Positions 24,819 to 32,294 of a stretch of DNA of 35,138 nucleotides are shown piece after piece. Below the pieces are notes generated by a model that was not told the origin of the DNA, made no database searches, and saw only the letters and a program-made list of their open reading frames with translations. Both the position numbers and the translations under genes were made by a program. Within the stretch, counting starts at the first letter, position 1, and every line of letters begins with the position of its first letter. The stretch comes from SAR324 cluster bacterium (GTDB lineage: Bacteria > SAR324 > JACQKK01): NCBI GenBank assembly GCA_022573975.1, contig JACZSY010000011.1:1-35138 (forward strand), in the 5' to 3' direction.

Positions 24819-25580
24819 ATGAGCCCAGGGCTGTGGAAAAAGGCCCTTTGGCCGCTGGGATTGCTGATGCTGGCGGCGCTTGAGATTCAAGCCCAGACGC
24901 CCATTCCCGGGGTGACCATTTCGGTGGGACGCGCAAATTCCCCCGCCGAGGTGGCCACCACCCTTCAGATTTTGGTCCTGCTCACGGTGCTGACCCTGGC
25001 GCCGGCGATTTTGATCATGACCACGTCGTTCACCCGGATCATCATCGTACTGGGATTCATCCGGCAGGCGCTGGGCACCAACCAGTCGCCTCCCACCCAG
25101 GTGCTGGTGGGACTGGGGCTGTTCCTCACATTTTTCATCATGGAACCGGTTTGGTCGGACGTTCACAAGAACGCCTTCCGGCCCTATGTCGACAAACGCA
25201 TCAGCCAGGATCAGGCCCTGGATCGCGCCGCGATTCCGGTCAAGGCCTTCATGCAGAAATTCATCCGGGAAAAGGATCTGGAACTTTTCATGACGATCGC
25301 CAAGGTGCCCCGGCCCCGGACGATCGATGACGTTCCCATTCACGTGGTCATCCCCGCCTTTATCATCAGCGAACTCAAGACGGCGTTTCAGATCGGCTTC
25401 CTGCTTTATGTTCCTTTCCTGGTGGTGGACCTCGTGGTATCCTCGGTGTTGATGGCGATGGGGATGATGATGTTGCCGCCAATCATGATTTCCCTGCCGC
25501 TCAAACTGATGTTGTTCGTTCTGGTTGACGGTTGGAATCTCATCGTTGGCTCATTGGTGGAAAGCTTTTTCGTTCGATAG
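24819..25580 (+). CDS. fliP: Flagellar type III export protein FliP
   Basis: Core subunit (253 aa) of the export gate in the flagellar basal body. The ATG at 24819 is preceded by GGAGGGG that starts inside the fliO stop. A signal peptide (PLGLLMLAALEIQAQ) precedes the mature protein. Conserved family segments are LQILVLLTVLTLAPAILIMT, TSFTRIIIVLGFIRQALG, the QSPPTQVLVGLGLFLTFFIM stretch, VIPAFIISELKTAFQIGFLL and VVSSVLMAMGMMMLPPIMIS. Four hydrophobic helices are evident and the length is normal. It is followed by fliQ 10 bp later. FliR, the third gate protein, is not in this operon. Confidence 0.97.
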   Translation: MSPGLWKKALWPLGLLMLAALEIQAQTPIPGVTISVGRANSPAEVATTLQILVLLTVLTLAPAILIMTTSFTRIIIVLGFIRQALGTNQSPPTQVLVGLGLFLTFFIMEPVWSDVHKNAFRPYVDKRISQDQALDRAAIPVKAFMQKFIREKDLELFMTIAKVPRPRTIDDVPIHVVIPAFIISELKTAFQIGFLLYVPFLVVDLVVSSVLMAMGMMMLPPIMISLPLKLMLFVLVDGWNLIVGSLVESFFVR

Positions 25581-25590
25581 GGAGCATCCC

Positions 25591-25860
25591 ATGACACCCG
25601 AGTTCGTGATTACCGTTGGCCGTGAGGCCATGCGCGCGGCGTTCTTCATCGCGGCTCCACCATTGATGGCGGCATTGGTGGTGGGTTTGGTGGTTTCGAT
25701 ATTTCAGGCGGTCACTCAAATCCAGGAAATGACCCTGGCCATTATTCCAAAAATGCTCGCGGTTTTGGTGGCCTTGATGATCTCCTTCCCCTGGTTGCTG
25801 GAATTCCTGACGACCTACACCACCAACGTGTTCCGGCTGGTTCCCACCATCGTGCGTTGA
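25591..25860 (+). CDS. fliQ: Flagellar type III export protein FliQ
   Basis: Small gate subunit (89 aa) with two membrane helices: FIAAPPLMAALVVGLVVSIF and IIPKMLAVLVALMISFPWLL. Between them is the highly conserved QAVTQIQEMTLAI loop. The start ATG 25591 has GGAG seven bases before it, whereas the earlier in-frame ATG lies inside fliP. FliQ packs around FliP and FliR in the export gate. It is the last flagellar gene in the window. The usual followers fliR and flhB are absent; a hairpin about 60 bp later probably ends the operon. Confidence 0.96.
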   Translation: MTPEFVITVGREAMRAAFFIAAPPLMAALVVGLVVSIFQAVTQIQEMTLAIIPKMLAVLVALMISFPWLLEFLTTYTTNVFRLVPTIVR

Positions 25861-26194
25861 AAACCTGGGCGCGATGAAATCCCGGGCGCGTTGAAAACCC
25901 GCAGGAAACTTCGCCTGTTCACCCGCCCCGCAGGGCGGGGGTGGTCATTTTTGCGGGGTTGGATGAAATGTGGAGTCCCGGTCAGGGCTCCCAATTTTAT
26001 CGATCATTTCAAATATTGCTGGACACGGCGCCTGTAATTCCCTTTACATCGGATTTTGGATGGAATGGGGGAGTTAGGGATTTCCTCCCTGCCCTGCTAT
26101 GATGCGTGAATCGCGTCAAAGGCGAATTTTTTCGAACCGGCGGGAGCGATTCGATCTCCAATCGTCAATTCGGACATTTTTTTCAGGAGTCCTT
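25861..26194. other. Intergenic region between the flagellar operon and the ExbB-like cluster
   Basis: 334 bp. It holds the hairpin at 25922-25939, then a stretch of mixed composition that must include the promoter of the next cluster. No confident -10/-35 pair was found. An in-frame ATG at 26099 exists for the next gene but has no ribosome-binding site. Confidence 0.5.
25922..25939 (+). terminator. Hairpin after fliQ, probable terminator
   Basis: CCCGCCC (25922-25928) pairs perfectly with GGGCGGG (25933-25939) around a CGCA loop, 62 bp after the fliQ stop. Five T residues occur eight bases later (25948-25952) rather than directly after the stem, so intrinsic termination is plausible but not ideal. 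Confidence 0.45.
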
Positions 26195-27457
26195 GTGACA
26201 CAGAACACACCGCCCGAATCCGGAACCGCGCGAAATGAAACTCCTGCCGCCATGGAAGCCGGGGCCGTCCCGGGGGATCCCAACCCGATGTCTCCAACCC
26301 TGATGAAATCCCATCACGATTCCGCATTCGTGGAGGAAGAACGGTTTGGGGCGGACAATCTGGACCTGATCAAGGCCTTGGGTCTGGGATTGATGGTGAC
26401 GGCATTTTTTTACCAGGTATTTCCCATCCCTTTCCTGGACCAGGGCAGGCTGCTGGCGCTTTTCGAAAACGACAATTGGGTCTCGCCGGTCATTGTCGCC
26501 ATGACTTCCTGGTCCTTTTTCATTTTGATGTTCAAGTTTCTCCGCTTCCGGTTTCAGAATTCCATCTGGAAAAAATTTCGCCAGCCTGCGATCACCCAAC
26601 TGCTGAACCGTAAAATATACGGCCGGGATGCCGATCGGGTCATCGCCGATCTGAAAAGCGCCCTGGACCAGGCCAAGGTGAAAAAGTACGAGCGATCCAC
26701 CCTATACCGGAGGGTGCTCCGTTTGCTTTATGTTCTCCGTGGCGCGACCCGCAAGGAAGGTCTGGACAATCTGACGGATTACCAAGGCCAAATCGACCAA
26801 AAGAGAATGGAAAACGGCTACACCATCCTGCATGTTTTCATCTGGGCCATCCCAATTTTGGGATTTATCGGCACGGTGATGGGAATCGGGATGTCGGTCA
26901 ACGAATTCGCGCAGTTCATCCAGGTCGCCGAGGCCGGGGGAGAGTTCAATTCCCAGATGCGATCCGCGCTGGGGAGCGTCACCGGCGGGCTTGCGATCGC
27001 CTTCAATACAACTTTCCTGGCCCTGGTGCTGGTGATTCCGGTCATGTTGCTGACCTCCCTGCTCTATAAGAACGAGGAGGAATTCCTGTTGAAAATCGAG
27101 GAATTCTGCCTTGAGGATTTGTTGCCGCTGATGCATGTGGAGCCTGGTGAAACAGCTCTGGCGGAAGGGTACGAGGAGCATTTGCACCGCATAATGCGGC
27201 TTTCGGACACTTGGCTGGGACAGTTTGAACCCCTGGTGCAAAATCTTTCGCGGCAGGCCGAAATGATGGGGCACCAATTGGACGGCATTCAGCCGCTGGT
27301 CAAGGATTTTACCGACCGCCTGATCGGCGGCGGGCGCCAGGAAACCGCGCAGCGGATTTCCCCCAGCGGCGCTGCTTCGGCCCCGCCGGCGAAAGCCGAG
27401 GGTGGCCGCGGTCTCGTTTTTGGTAAAAAAGAAGAAGATCCGCCTTCACATTCCTGA
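26195..27457 (+). CDS. MotA/TolQ/ExbB-family proton-channel protein (non-flagellar)
   Basis: 420 residues from GTG 26195, which has AGGAG five bases before it; the upstream ATG 26099 lacks a ribosome-binding site. After a Pro/Gly-rich cytoplasmic tail (1-45) there are four predicted membrane helices: about 58-80, 95-117, 211-236 and 263-291. TM3 (WAIPILGFIGTVMGIGMSVN) and TM4 (GSVTGGLAIAFNTTFLALVL) match the MotA/TolQ/ExbB channel core, including the Pro and Thr positions. The large loop between TM2 and TM3 is cytoplasmic and basic. The C-terminal ~130 residues form an extra helical, coiled-coil-like region (MMGHQLDGIQPLVKDFTDRL) ending in a low-complexity tail. It is clearly not the flagellar MotA, which lies at 20229. 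Two ExbD-like genes follow, so this is the A subunit of a separate ion-driven complex. Confidence 0.85.
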   Translation: MTQNTPPESGTARNETPAAMEAGAVPGDPNPMSPTLMKSHHDSAFVEEERFGADNLDLIKALGLGLMVTAFFYQVFPIPFLDQGRLLALFENDNWVSPVIVAMTSWSFFILMFKFLRFRFQNSIWKKFRQPAITQLLNRKIYGRDADRVIADLKSALDQAKVKKYERSTLYRRVLRLLYVLRGATRKEGLDNLTDYQGQIDQKRMENGYTILHVFIWAIPILGFIGTVMGIGMSVNEFAQFIQVAEAGGEFNSQMRSALGSVTGGLAIAFNTTFLALVLVIPVMLLTSLLYKNEEEFLLKIEEFCLEDLLPLMHVEPGETALAEGYEEHLHRIMRLSDTWLGQFEPLVQNLSRQAEMMGHQLDGIQPLVKDFTDRLIGGGRQETAQRISPSGAASAPPAKAEGGRGLVFGKKEEDPPSHS

Positions 27458-27475
27458 TTTTTTCGGCTCCCTTTG

Positions 27476-28087
27476 ATGAAAAACAGGACCCCAATTTCCA
27501 TATTCCCCTTTCTCAGCGTGCTGCTCAGCACGATGGGCGTGCTGTCTTTTCTGGCGGTCACATTTTTACTGTTCAACCAGACCGAGCCGGCGGTTCAACG
27601 CTCCGAGAAAAAAATTGAGGTGCGCTGGATCGGCGCCCCGCCCCATGTCCGCCCGATCCTGATCGAATGCCGCAAAGGGGTCATCGTGATCCACTCCGCA
27701 TCCGGAAAAGGGATGGTGTCCTTTACCAGGGCCGCCCTGGAAAGGGAGGTGGGCATCGTCAAAGAGCTGATGGCGCGGGCGGGGGGGGAGTTGGGAGCGG
27801 CGCCCACGAAACGGCAGTTGTGGATGATGTTAAAAAGGGAAATCCCCTATGAATCACGCCTCATCGATTCTTTCACCCGTCTGGTACACGACATCGAAGG
27901 GGATAACAATGCCGGGAAAAACCGGAGACTTCAGGTGGAACGCTACCCGATTTTGTTGATCTATCCCGATGGGTTGGAATCCTATGAACTGGCATCGTAC
28001 CTGCTTGACATCACCACACGCTTGGCCACCGGATTGGAACCGATGCTGAAAGGGTGGGATTTACCTTATTCGGACCTGCGGTCATAG
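27476..28087 (+). CDS. ExbD-like one-TM protein without membrane Asp
   Basis: 203 residues, ATG 27476, 18 bp after the channel gene. Topology is that of ExbD/TolR: a short cytoplasmic N-terminus, one membrane helix at about 9-33 (IFPFLSVLLSTMGVLSFLAV), then a periplasmic domain. That domain contains PILIECRKGVIVIHSASG and, near 150-172, YPILLIYPDGLESYELASYL, resembling the dimerising alpha/beta domain of ExbD. The helix has no acidic residue, so the proton-carrying Asp of ExbD/TolR/MotB is missing. No strong ribosome-binding site is visible, suggesting coupled translation. I infer that it is the non-conducting partner of the following protein. I know of no characterised member of this exact type. 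Confidence 0.75.
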   Translation: MKNRTPISIFPFLSVLLSTMGVLSFLAVTFLLFNQTEPAVQRSEKKIEVRWIGAPPHVRPILIECRKGVIVIHSASGKGMVSFTRAALEREVGIVKELMARAGGELGAAPTKRQLWMMLKREIPYESRLIDSFTRLVHDIEGDNNAGKNRRLQVERYPILLIYPDGLESYELASYLLDITTRLATGLEPMLKGWDLPYSDLRS

Positions 28088-28164
28088 GGTTTTCCGGGCC
28101 AGGGACGCAAACCCCGCCGGACGATGCCGGCCTCCAGTGACCGTGTCACGCCCAAGGCTTCAAT

Positions 28165-28818
28165 TTGAGAAAATCAGCGAGAACCGTCGAAGAAAACTTG
28201 AACCTGGATTCCCTGGTGGATATCGTATCCAACATGGTGGGAATTCTGGTGATCCTGGCGGTATTCATGGCCCTGATTACCCTGCTCAGCCCAGTGAATA
28301 ATTCCCAAAGCGCCGATCCGCGCACCTTGCGCAAAATCCCCGAAAAAATAATGGTGCCCTGGTCTCACCCCACCAACAAGAACCATCTTTTCCTGGCCCT
28401 GAGAGAAAACCGGGTGCAGGTCTTCGACCTGCGTGAGTTCTATCTGGAACTGGCCAATAAAAAAATCGGCTTGATGAGAGCTCCCATCAGCATCAAGCAA
28501 AAAGATCACACCATTCGTTTTTTCCCGGTGACCAATCAGATATACTGTCTGGAGATCAAATCCGCCCCAAACTCCGGCGAAAACTGGCTGAAGGCGCAAC
28601 GCCCGGTTTCGAAATGGAAACAGGCCTTGCGGGAATTCCCACCGGAAAAATTTGTGCTATTCTTTTGGGTCGGAACCGAAAGCTTTGGGCTGTTCCGGCA
28701 AATCCGGAAAATCCTGTGGGAACAAAACTATGAGGTCGGCTGGAAGCCGGCGCACAAGAGTGACCCTATTGAAATATGCAATGGGTTCGAAGGTTCCACC
28801 ACCTTCCAGCCCCAGTGA
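28165..28818 (+). CDS. ExbD-like one-TM protein with membrane Asp
   Basis: 217 residues. The likely start is TTG 28165, with AAGG seven bases upstream; no ATG or GTG is available between the preceding in-frame stop (28138-28140) and the membrane helix. The helix (about 17-40) begins NLDSLVDIVSNMVGILVILA. Asp19 occupies the place of the catalytic Asp of ExbD (FIDVMLVLL) and MotB. The periplasmic part ends in an alpha/beta segment (FVLFFWVGTESFGLFRQIRK, then YEVGWKPAHK) that again resembles an ExbD-type domain. Together with the preceding Asp-less protein it would provide the B subunits for the channel at 26195. The gap before the next gene holds a strong hairpin (28853-28871). Confidence 0.78.
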   Translation: MRKSARTVEENLNLDSLVDIVSNMVGILVILAVFMALITLLSPVNNSQSADPRTLRKIPEKIMVPWSHPTNKNHLFLALRENRVQVFDLREFYLELANKKIGLMRAPISIKQKDHTIRFFPVTNQIYCLEIKSAPNSGENWLKAQRPVSKWKQALREFPPEKFVLFFWVGTESFGLFRQIRKILWEQNYEVGWKPAHKSDPIEICNGFEGSTTFQPQ

Positions 28819-28852
28819 TTTGCCCCAATAGGGAGTTGACGGAAATCCAACC

Positions 28853-28871
28853 CCCCGGGCCAGACCCGGGG
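28853..28871 (+). repeat. GC-rich hairpin between ExbD-like and TPR genes
   Basis: CCCCGGG (28853-28859) pairs perfectly with CCCGGGG (28865-28871) around CCAGA, 32 bp before the TPR gene start. No U-tract follows, so mRNA processing or partial attenuation within the operon is likelier than full termination. Confidence 0.5.
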
Positions 28872-28903
28872 AACACATCGCTCTTGCGGACAGAAAAGGT
28901 GCC

Positions 28904-30142
28904 ATGATGCGATGGTGGCGGAAAATATTTCCCGGCCGGAAAGATGAAACCACTCCGGCCGAACTGAACAGTGAAGCCAGCCTTCATTATCAGCGGGGAA
29001 ACCACTTCTTCGATTCCAAGGCCTGGGGAGCGGCTTTGAATGAATGGCGGCGCGCCGCTGAAATCTGGCGGTTGGCCAGCGGCCCGGGCCGGCGCATGGC
29101 TTCCCGCCTGATCCATCTGCGCACGGTGTTGGTCTTCCTGGGCATCATGCTGCTGGCCTATACCTTGATTTTCACCTTCTTCCCCCGCAGCCGATGGGAA
29201 ATGATCCTGATGGCTGGTGGAGCGCAGGATAACAGGAGCTGGTGGGAACGTTATTTGGACACCGGCCGGGCGCAACCCCCGGGCAACGGGCACAAACTGG
29301 GCGTTCGCGAGTGGTGGGAGGGCTTCAAGCAGAGACTTCGAGGCCAAAAGCGCCGCGAAATCGCCAGAAATCGCGGGGGCAGGCCGAAAATCGACGAACG
29401 GTGGGAAAAACTGCTGCTGCGTTACGGCCGGTATGGCCCGTTTTTCAATTCCGATCTGGATGTGAATATCATCTCCGGATACGGATTGAGCGGGCTGGGA
29501 GACTATAAAAACTCGGTGAAGGTGTTCGAAAAGGGGGTGGGAAAAACCACCGCGCCGGGAAAATTGGCCGACCTGTACCAGGGCTTGGCCAACACGCATT
29601 ATTACAAAGGCTATGTTCACCAAAAGGACGGCTTGGCCAAATACGATATGAAATTGGTGCTTAAATCCCTCAAGGCCTACGAACAGGCGCTGGCCTTCCA
29701 ACCCCGCCCCATTTCCTACGGCAACCTGGGATGGATGTACTTTTTGGTCAAGGACTACGAAAAAGCCGGCGAATACAGCCGCCGGGCGCTCTCCATGAAC
29801 CCCGCAATGGAATATGTGCAACTCAATCTCGGGTTGATCTACATGATGCAGCAACGCGTCTACGACGCATATACCGTGTATCAAAATTTTCTGCGCCGCA
29901 ATCCCTCCAAGGACACATACAGGGGTGGCATCAACGATCTTCGCGAGGTCATCCGGGACAACCCGGGACGCTATCCCTTCGCCTATTTATTCGTGGGCAT
30001 GCTTTCCCTCAAGCAGGGCGATTACGGATTGGCGCGGGATTCCCTCAAACGATTTCGCACCATGCCCTTTGTCGGGCAATTCTGGCGGGAGATCGCCGAT
30101 AGAAAATTGCAGCAAATGGACAATCCGGCTCGCCCCCGATGA
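28904..30142 (+). CDS. Membrane-anchored TPR protein
   Basis: 412 residues. ATG 28904 (a second ATG follows immediately) is preceded by AAAGG. A cytoplasmic N-terminus contains one TPR-like pair (about 23-57, LHYQRGNHFFDSKAWGAALN). A single membrane helix spans about 73-93 (RTVLVFLGIMLLAYTLIFTF). A Trp/Arg-rich linker leads to a C-terminal array of TPR helices from about 185 to 405: SGLGDYKNSVKVFEKGVG, DLYQGLANTHYYKGYVHQ, SYGNLGWMYFLVKDYEKAGE, QLNLGLIYMMQQRVYDAYTV and FVGMLSLKQGDYGLARDSL. With that topology the long TPR array would be periplasmic and the short one cytoplasmic, suiting a scaffold for an envelope complex. It overlaps the PrsW-like gene by 4 bp (ATGA). The specific partner is unknown; the ExbB/ExbD-like proteins encoded just upstream are the obvious candidates. 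Confidence 0.82.
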   Translation: MMRWWRKIFPGRKDETTPAELNSEASLHYQRGNHFFDSKAWGAALNEWRRAAEIWRLASGPGRRMASRLIHLRTVLVFLGIMLLAYTLIFTFFPRSRWEMILMAGGAQDNRSWWERYLDTGRAQPPGNGHKLGVREWWEGFKQRLRGQKRREIARNRGGRPKIDERWEKLLLRYGRYGPFFNSDLDVNIISGYGLSGLGDYKNSVKVFEKGVGKTTAPGKLADLYQGLANTHYYKGYVHQKDGLAKYDMKLVLKSLKAYEQALAFQPRPISYGNLGWMYFLVKDYEKAGEYSRRALSMNPAMEYVQLNLGLIYMMQQRVYDAYTVYQNFLRRNPSKDTYRGGINDLREVIRDNPGRYPFAYLFVGMLSLKQGDYGLARDSLKRFRTMPFVGQFWREIADRKLQQMDNPARPR

Positions 30143-30849
30143 ACTTCCAACTGGTCATCATCGCCCTTTCTCCCGCCATCCTGATGGTCTGGTTTTTTTA
30201 CGCCCGCAGCGCCTATAAACCTGAAGGGCGTTTGGTTATCTCCTTGCTTTTCCTGATGGGTTTCGTCTCGGGCTTCCTGGCCTTGATGCTCAATCTCAGT
30301 GTGGAGCGCTACACCGTATTGTGGTCCGGCGCTCCCAATGCGCTGCACCGGAACCTGTATTGGATTATCGGGATTGGGTTGAACGAGGAATTCGCCAAGA
30401 TGCTGATGCTGCTGGCCGTGCTCTATCCCCGGCGCGATTTTACCACCCCGATGCAGGGCCTGCTGGGTGGCGCGACGGTGGCCCTGGGCTTCGCGGCGGT
30501 GGAAAACATCTTCTACCTGGAGCGCTACGGAACAGTGACGCTGCTGATCCGGTCGGTGCTGACCGTTCCCGCCCACGCCTTTTTCACCATTCCCCTGGGC
30601 GTGGCGATGGCCTATTCCAAGCGCGCTTTCACCCTGTCCGGGAAGGTCGGATGGCTGCTGGGGGGGTTGTTCTTCGCCATGATGACGCACGGCCTCTACG
30701 ATGTCTGGCTGGCCTTCGATTCGGTTTGGGTCAACCGCTTCGCCTACGTGCACGTGGTGTTGCTGGGCGTGCTGGCCTTGTGGCTGATGCGCCTGCGCCG
30801 GCCGCCCCTCCCGCCGCCGGACCCTCGGGCATCGCGCGTCCTGCCATGA
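30139..30849 (+). CDS. PrsW-family intramembrane metalloprotease
   Basis: 236 residues with about seven or eight hydrophobic helices. The PrsW/CPBP-superfamily catalytic motifs are all present: Glu83-Glu84 in GLNEEFAKM, Glu122 in GFAAVENIFY, His146 in PAHAFFTIPLG, and His184 in THGLYDVW. In Bacillus subtilis, PrsW performs site-1 cleavage of the anti-sigma factor RsiW; other family members have unknown membrane substrates. No sigma or anti-sigma gene is nearby, so the substrate may be one of the one-TM proteins encoded upstream, but this is an inference. It starts inside the TPR stop codon and its own stop overlaps the murF start (both ATGA), so it sits in the middle of a coupled gene chain. 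The C-terminus is Pro/Arg-rich. Confidence 0.88.
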   Translation: MNFQLVIIALSPAILMVWFFYARSAYKPEGRLVISLLFLMGFVSGFLALMLNLSVERYTVLWSGAPNALHRNLYWIIGIGLNEEFAKMLMLLAVLYPRRDFTTPMQGLLGGATVALGFAAVENIFYLERYGTVTLLIRSVLTVPAHAFFTIPLGVAMAYSKRAFTLSGKVGWLLGGLFFAMMTHGLYDVWLAFDSVWVNRFAYVHVVLLGVLALWLMRLRRPPLPPPDPRASRVLP

Positions 30850-32294
30850 TCACCCTTGGGGAAGCGGCCCGGGCCACCGGCGGCGCCTGGCTGGCCAAAC
30901 CGCTGCCCGACGGCACCCCCCTCCTGGGCGGCGCATTCGACACGCGGGATTTGGGCGCCGCGGAGGTGTTCTTCGCCCTGGAAGGCGAAGAGAGCGACGG
31001 GCACAACTATCTGGCCAAACTGAGCGGCAGCCGGGTCAAGCTGGCCGTGGTGCATCGCCCGGTGCCGAAGGAAACCATCGCCGGAATCCCGGGGCTGGCC
31101 GTGCTCCAAACCGGGAACACCCTTCAGGCGCTGGCGGAGCTGGCCGGCCACATGGTCGGAAAATACCGGCCGCGCGTGGTCGCCGTGACGGGAAGCTACG
31201 GCAAAACCACCACCAAGGAGGTGATCGCCAACGTGCTCTCCGGCGCCATGACCCTGCTCAAGACCCCGGGTTCTCTCAACAACGAGATCGGCGTCCCGAT
31301 CACCCTGTTGTCCCTGGAGGAGCGCCACCGGGCCGTCGTGCTGGAATTCTCCGCCCGCAAACCGGGAGACATCGATACCCTGGGCCGCATCGCCGCTCCC
31401 GACGTGGCGGTGCTGCTGAACGTGGGTCATGCCCACATCGGCGTATTCGGTTCCCAGCAGGCCATTTTCCAGGCCAAGGGAGAAATCTTCAACCACCTGC
31501 GCCCCGGCGGGCTGGCCCTGGTGGGCGCGGAGGAACCGCGGCTGCGTGAACTGGCGGCCGGACGGCGCGTGCTTACCTTCGGCCGCGAAAGCGGCGATTT
31601 TCGTGCGGACCGGATCGTCCTGGACGGCGCGGGACGCCAACGGTTCGACGGGATCCATCAAGAGCTGCGGCTGGCGCTGCATTCGGGGGTGCCCGGGCCC
31701 AGGGGGTGCGAGCCGGTTTTGGCGGCCTGGGCGGTGGCCCGGGAGTTGGGCGTTCCCGATGCCGTGGTGGCCGATCGGGCGGGCCAGCCCCCGCAACAGA
31801 AAGGACGGCTGCGGCTGTTCGAGGCGCCGGGCGGGGCGGTGGTGATCGACGACGCATACAACGCCAGCCCGGAAACGGTGGTCAACCTGATTGAAACATT
31901 GAATGATCGGCCCGAGCGCGTTAAGGTGGTGGTGTTGGGGCCGCTGGCCGAACTCGAGGAGGGCCTTGCCGACACGGCGGCGCGAATCGCCGGGTCGCTC
32001 GGGCCGCCGCTTTCGCGCTGCATCGTCTACGATCCGGATTCCTCGCAGTTGTTCGACGGCCTGGAGCGCGCGGGCACACGGGTCGCCCTGGAAATGGCGG
32101 GCACCCAGGCGGAACTGTTCGCGGCCCTGAAGGCGCTGGATGCGCCGGACACCGTGGTGGGAATCAAGGGATCCCGTTCGGCTCACATGGAACGGGCGGT
32201 ACAGGCCTTGTTGGGCACGCAGGTGGCCTGCCGGCTCCATCCCTGCGCCCTGCTGCGTTATTGCACGGATTGCGATGACCTGACCGGGATATGA
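30846..32294 (+). CDS. murF: UDP-N-acetylmuramoyl-tripeptide--D-alanyl-D-alanine ligase
   Basis: Cytoplasmic Mur ligase adding D-Ala-D-Ala to UDP-MurNAc-tripeptide (482 aa). The N-terminal substrate domain (MITLGEAARATGGAW, FDTRDLGAAEVFFAL) is followed by the ATP loop TGSYGKTTTKEV (115-126), then TPGSLNNEIGVPITLL, NVGHAHIGVFGSQQAI with the conserved metal-binding His, AKGEI with the carbamylated-Lys position, and DDAYNASPETV. All are MurF-type rather than MurE-type. The ATG at 30846 overlaps the PrsW stop. The end is unusual: after the normal terminal helix (SAHMERAVQALL) there are about 25 further residues with four Cys (ACRLHPCALLRYCTDC). Normally mraY and murD follow murF; here ftsW follows directly with a 4-bp overlap. 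Confidence 0.93.
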   Translation: MITLGEAARATGGAWLAKPLPDGTPLLGGAFDTRDLGAAEVFFALEGEESDGHNYLAKLSGSRVKLAVVHRPVPKETIAGIPGLAVLQTGNTLQALAELAGHMVGKYRPRVVAVTGSYGKTTTKEVIANVLSGAMTLLKTPGSLNNEIGVPITLLSLEERHRAVVLEFSARKPGDIDTLGRIAAPDVAVLLNVGHAHIGVFGSQQAIFQAKGEIFNHLRPGGLALVGAEEPRLRELAAGRRVLTFGRESGDFRADRIVLDGAGRQRFDGIHQELRLALHSGVPGPRGCEPVLAAWAVARELGVPDAVVADRAGQPPQQKGRLRLFEAPGGAVVIDDAYNASPETVVNLIETLNDRPERVKVVVLGPLAELEEGLADTAARIAGSLGPPLSRCIVYDPDSSQLFDGLERAGTRVALEMAGTQAELFAALKALDAPDTVVGIKGSRSAHMERAVQALLGTQVACRLHPCALLRYCTDCDDLTGI

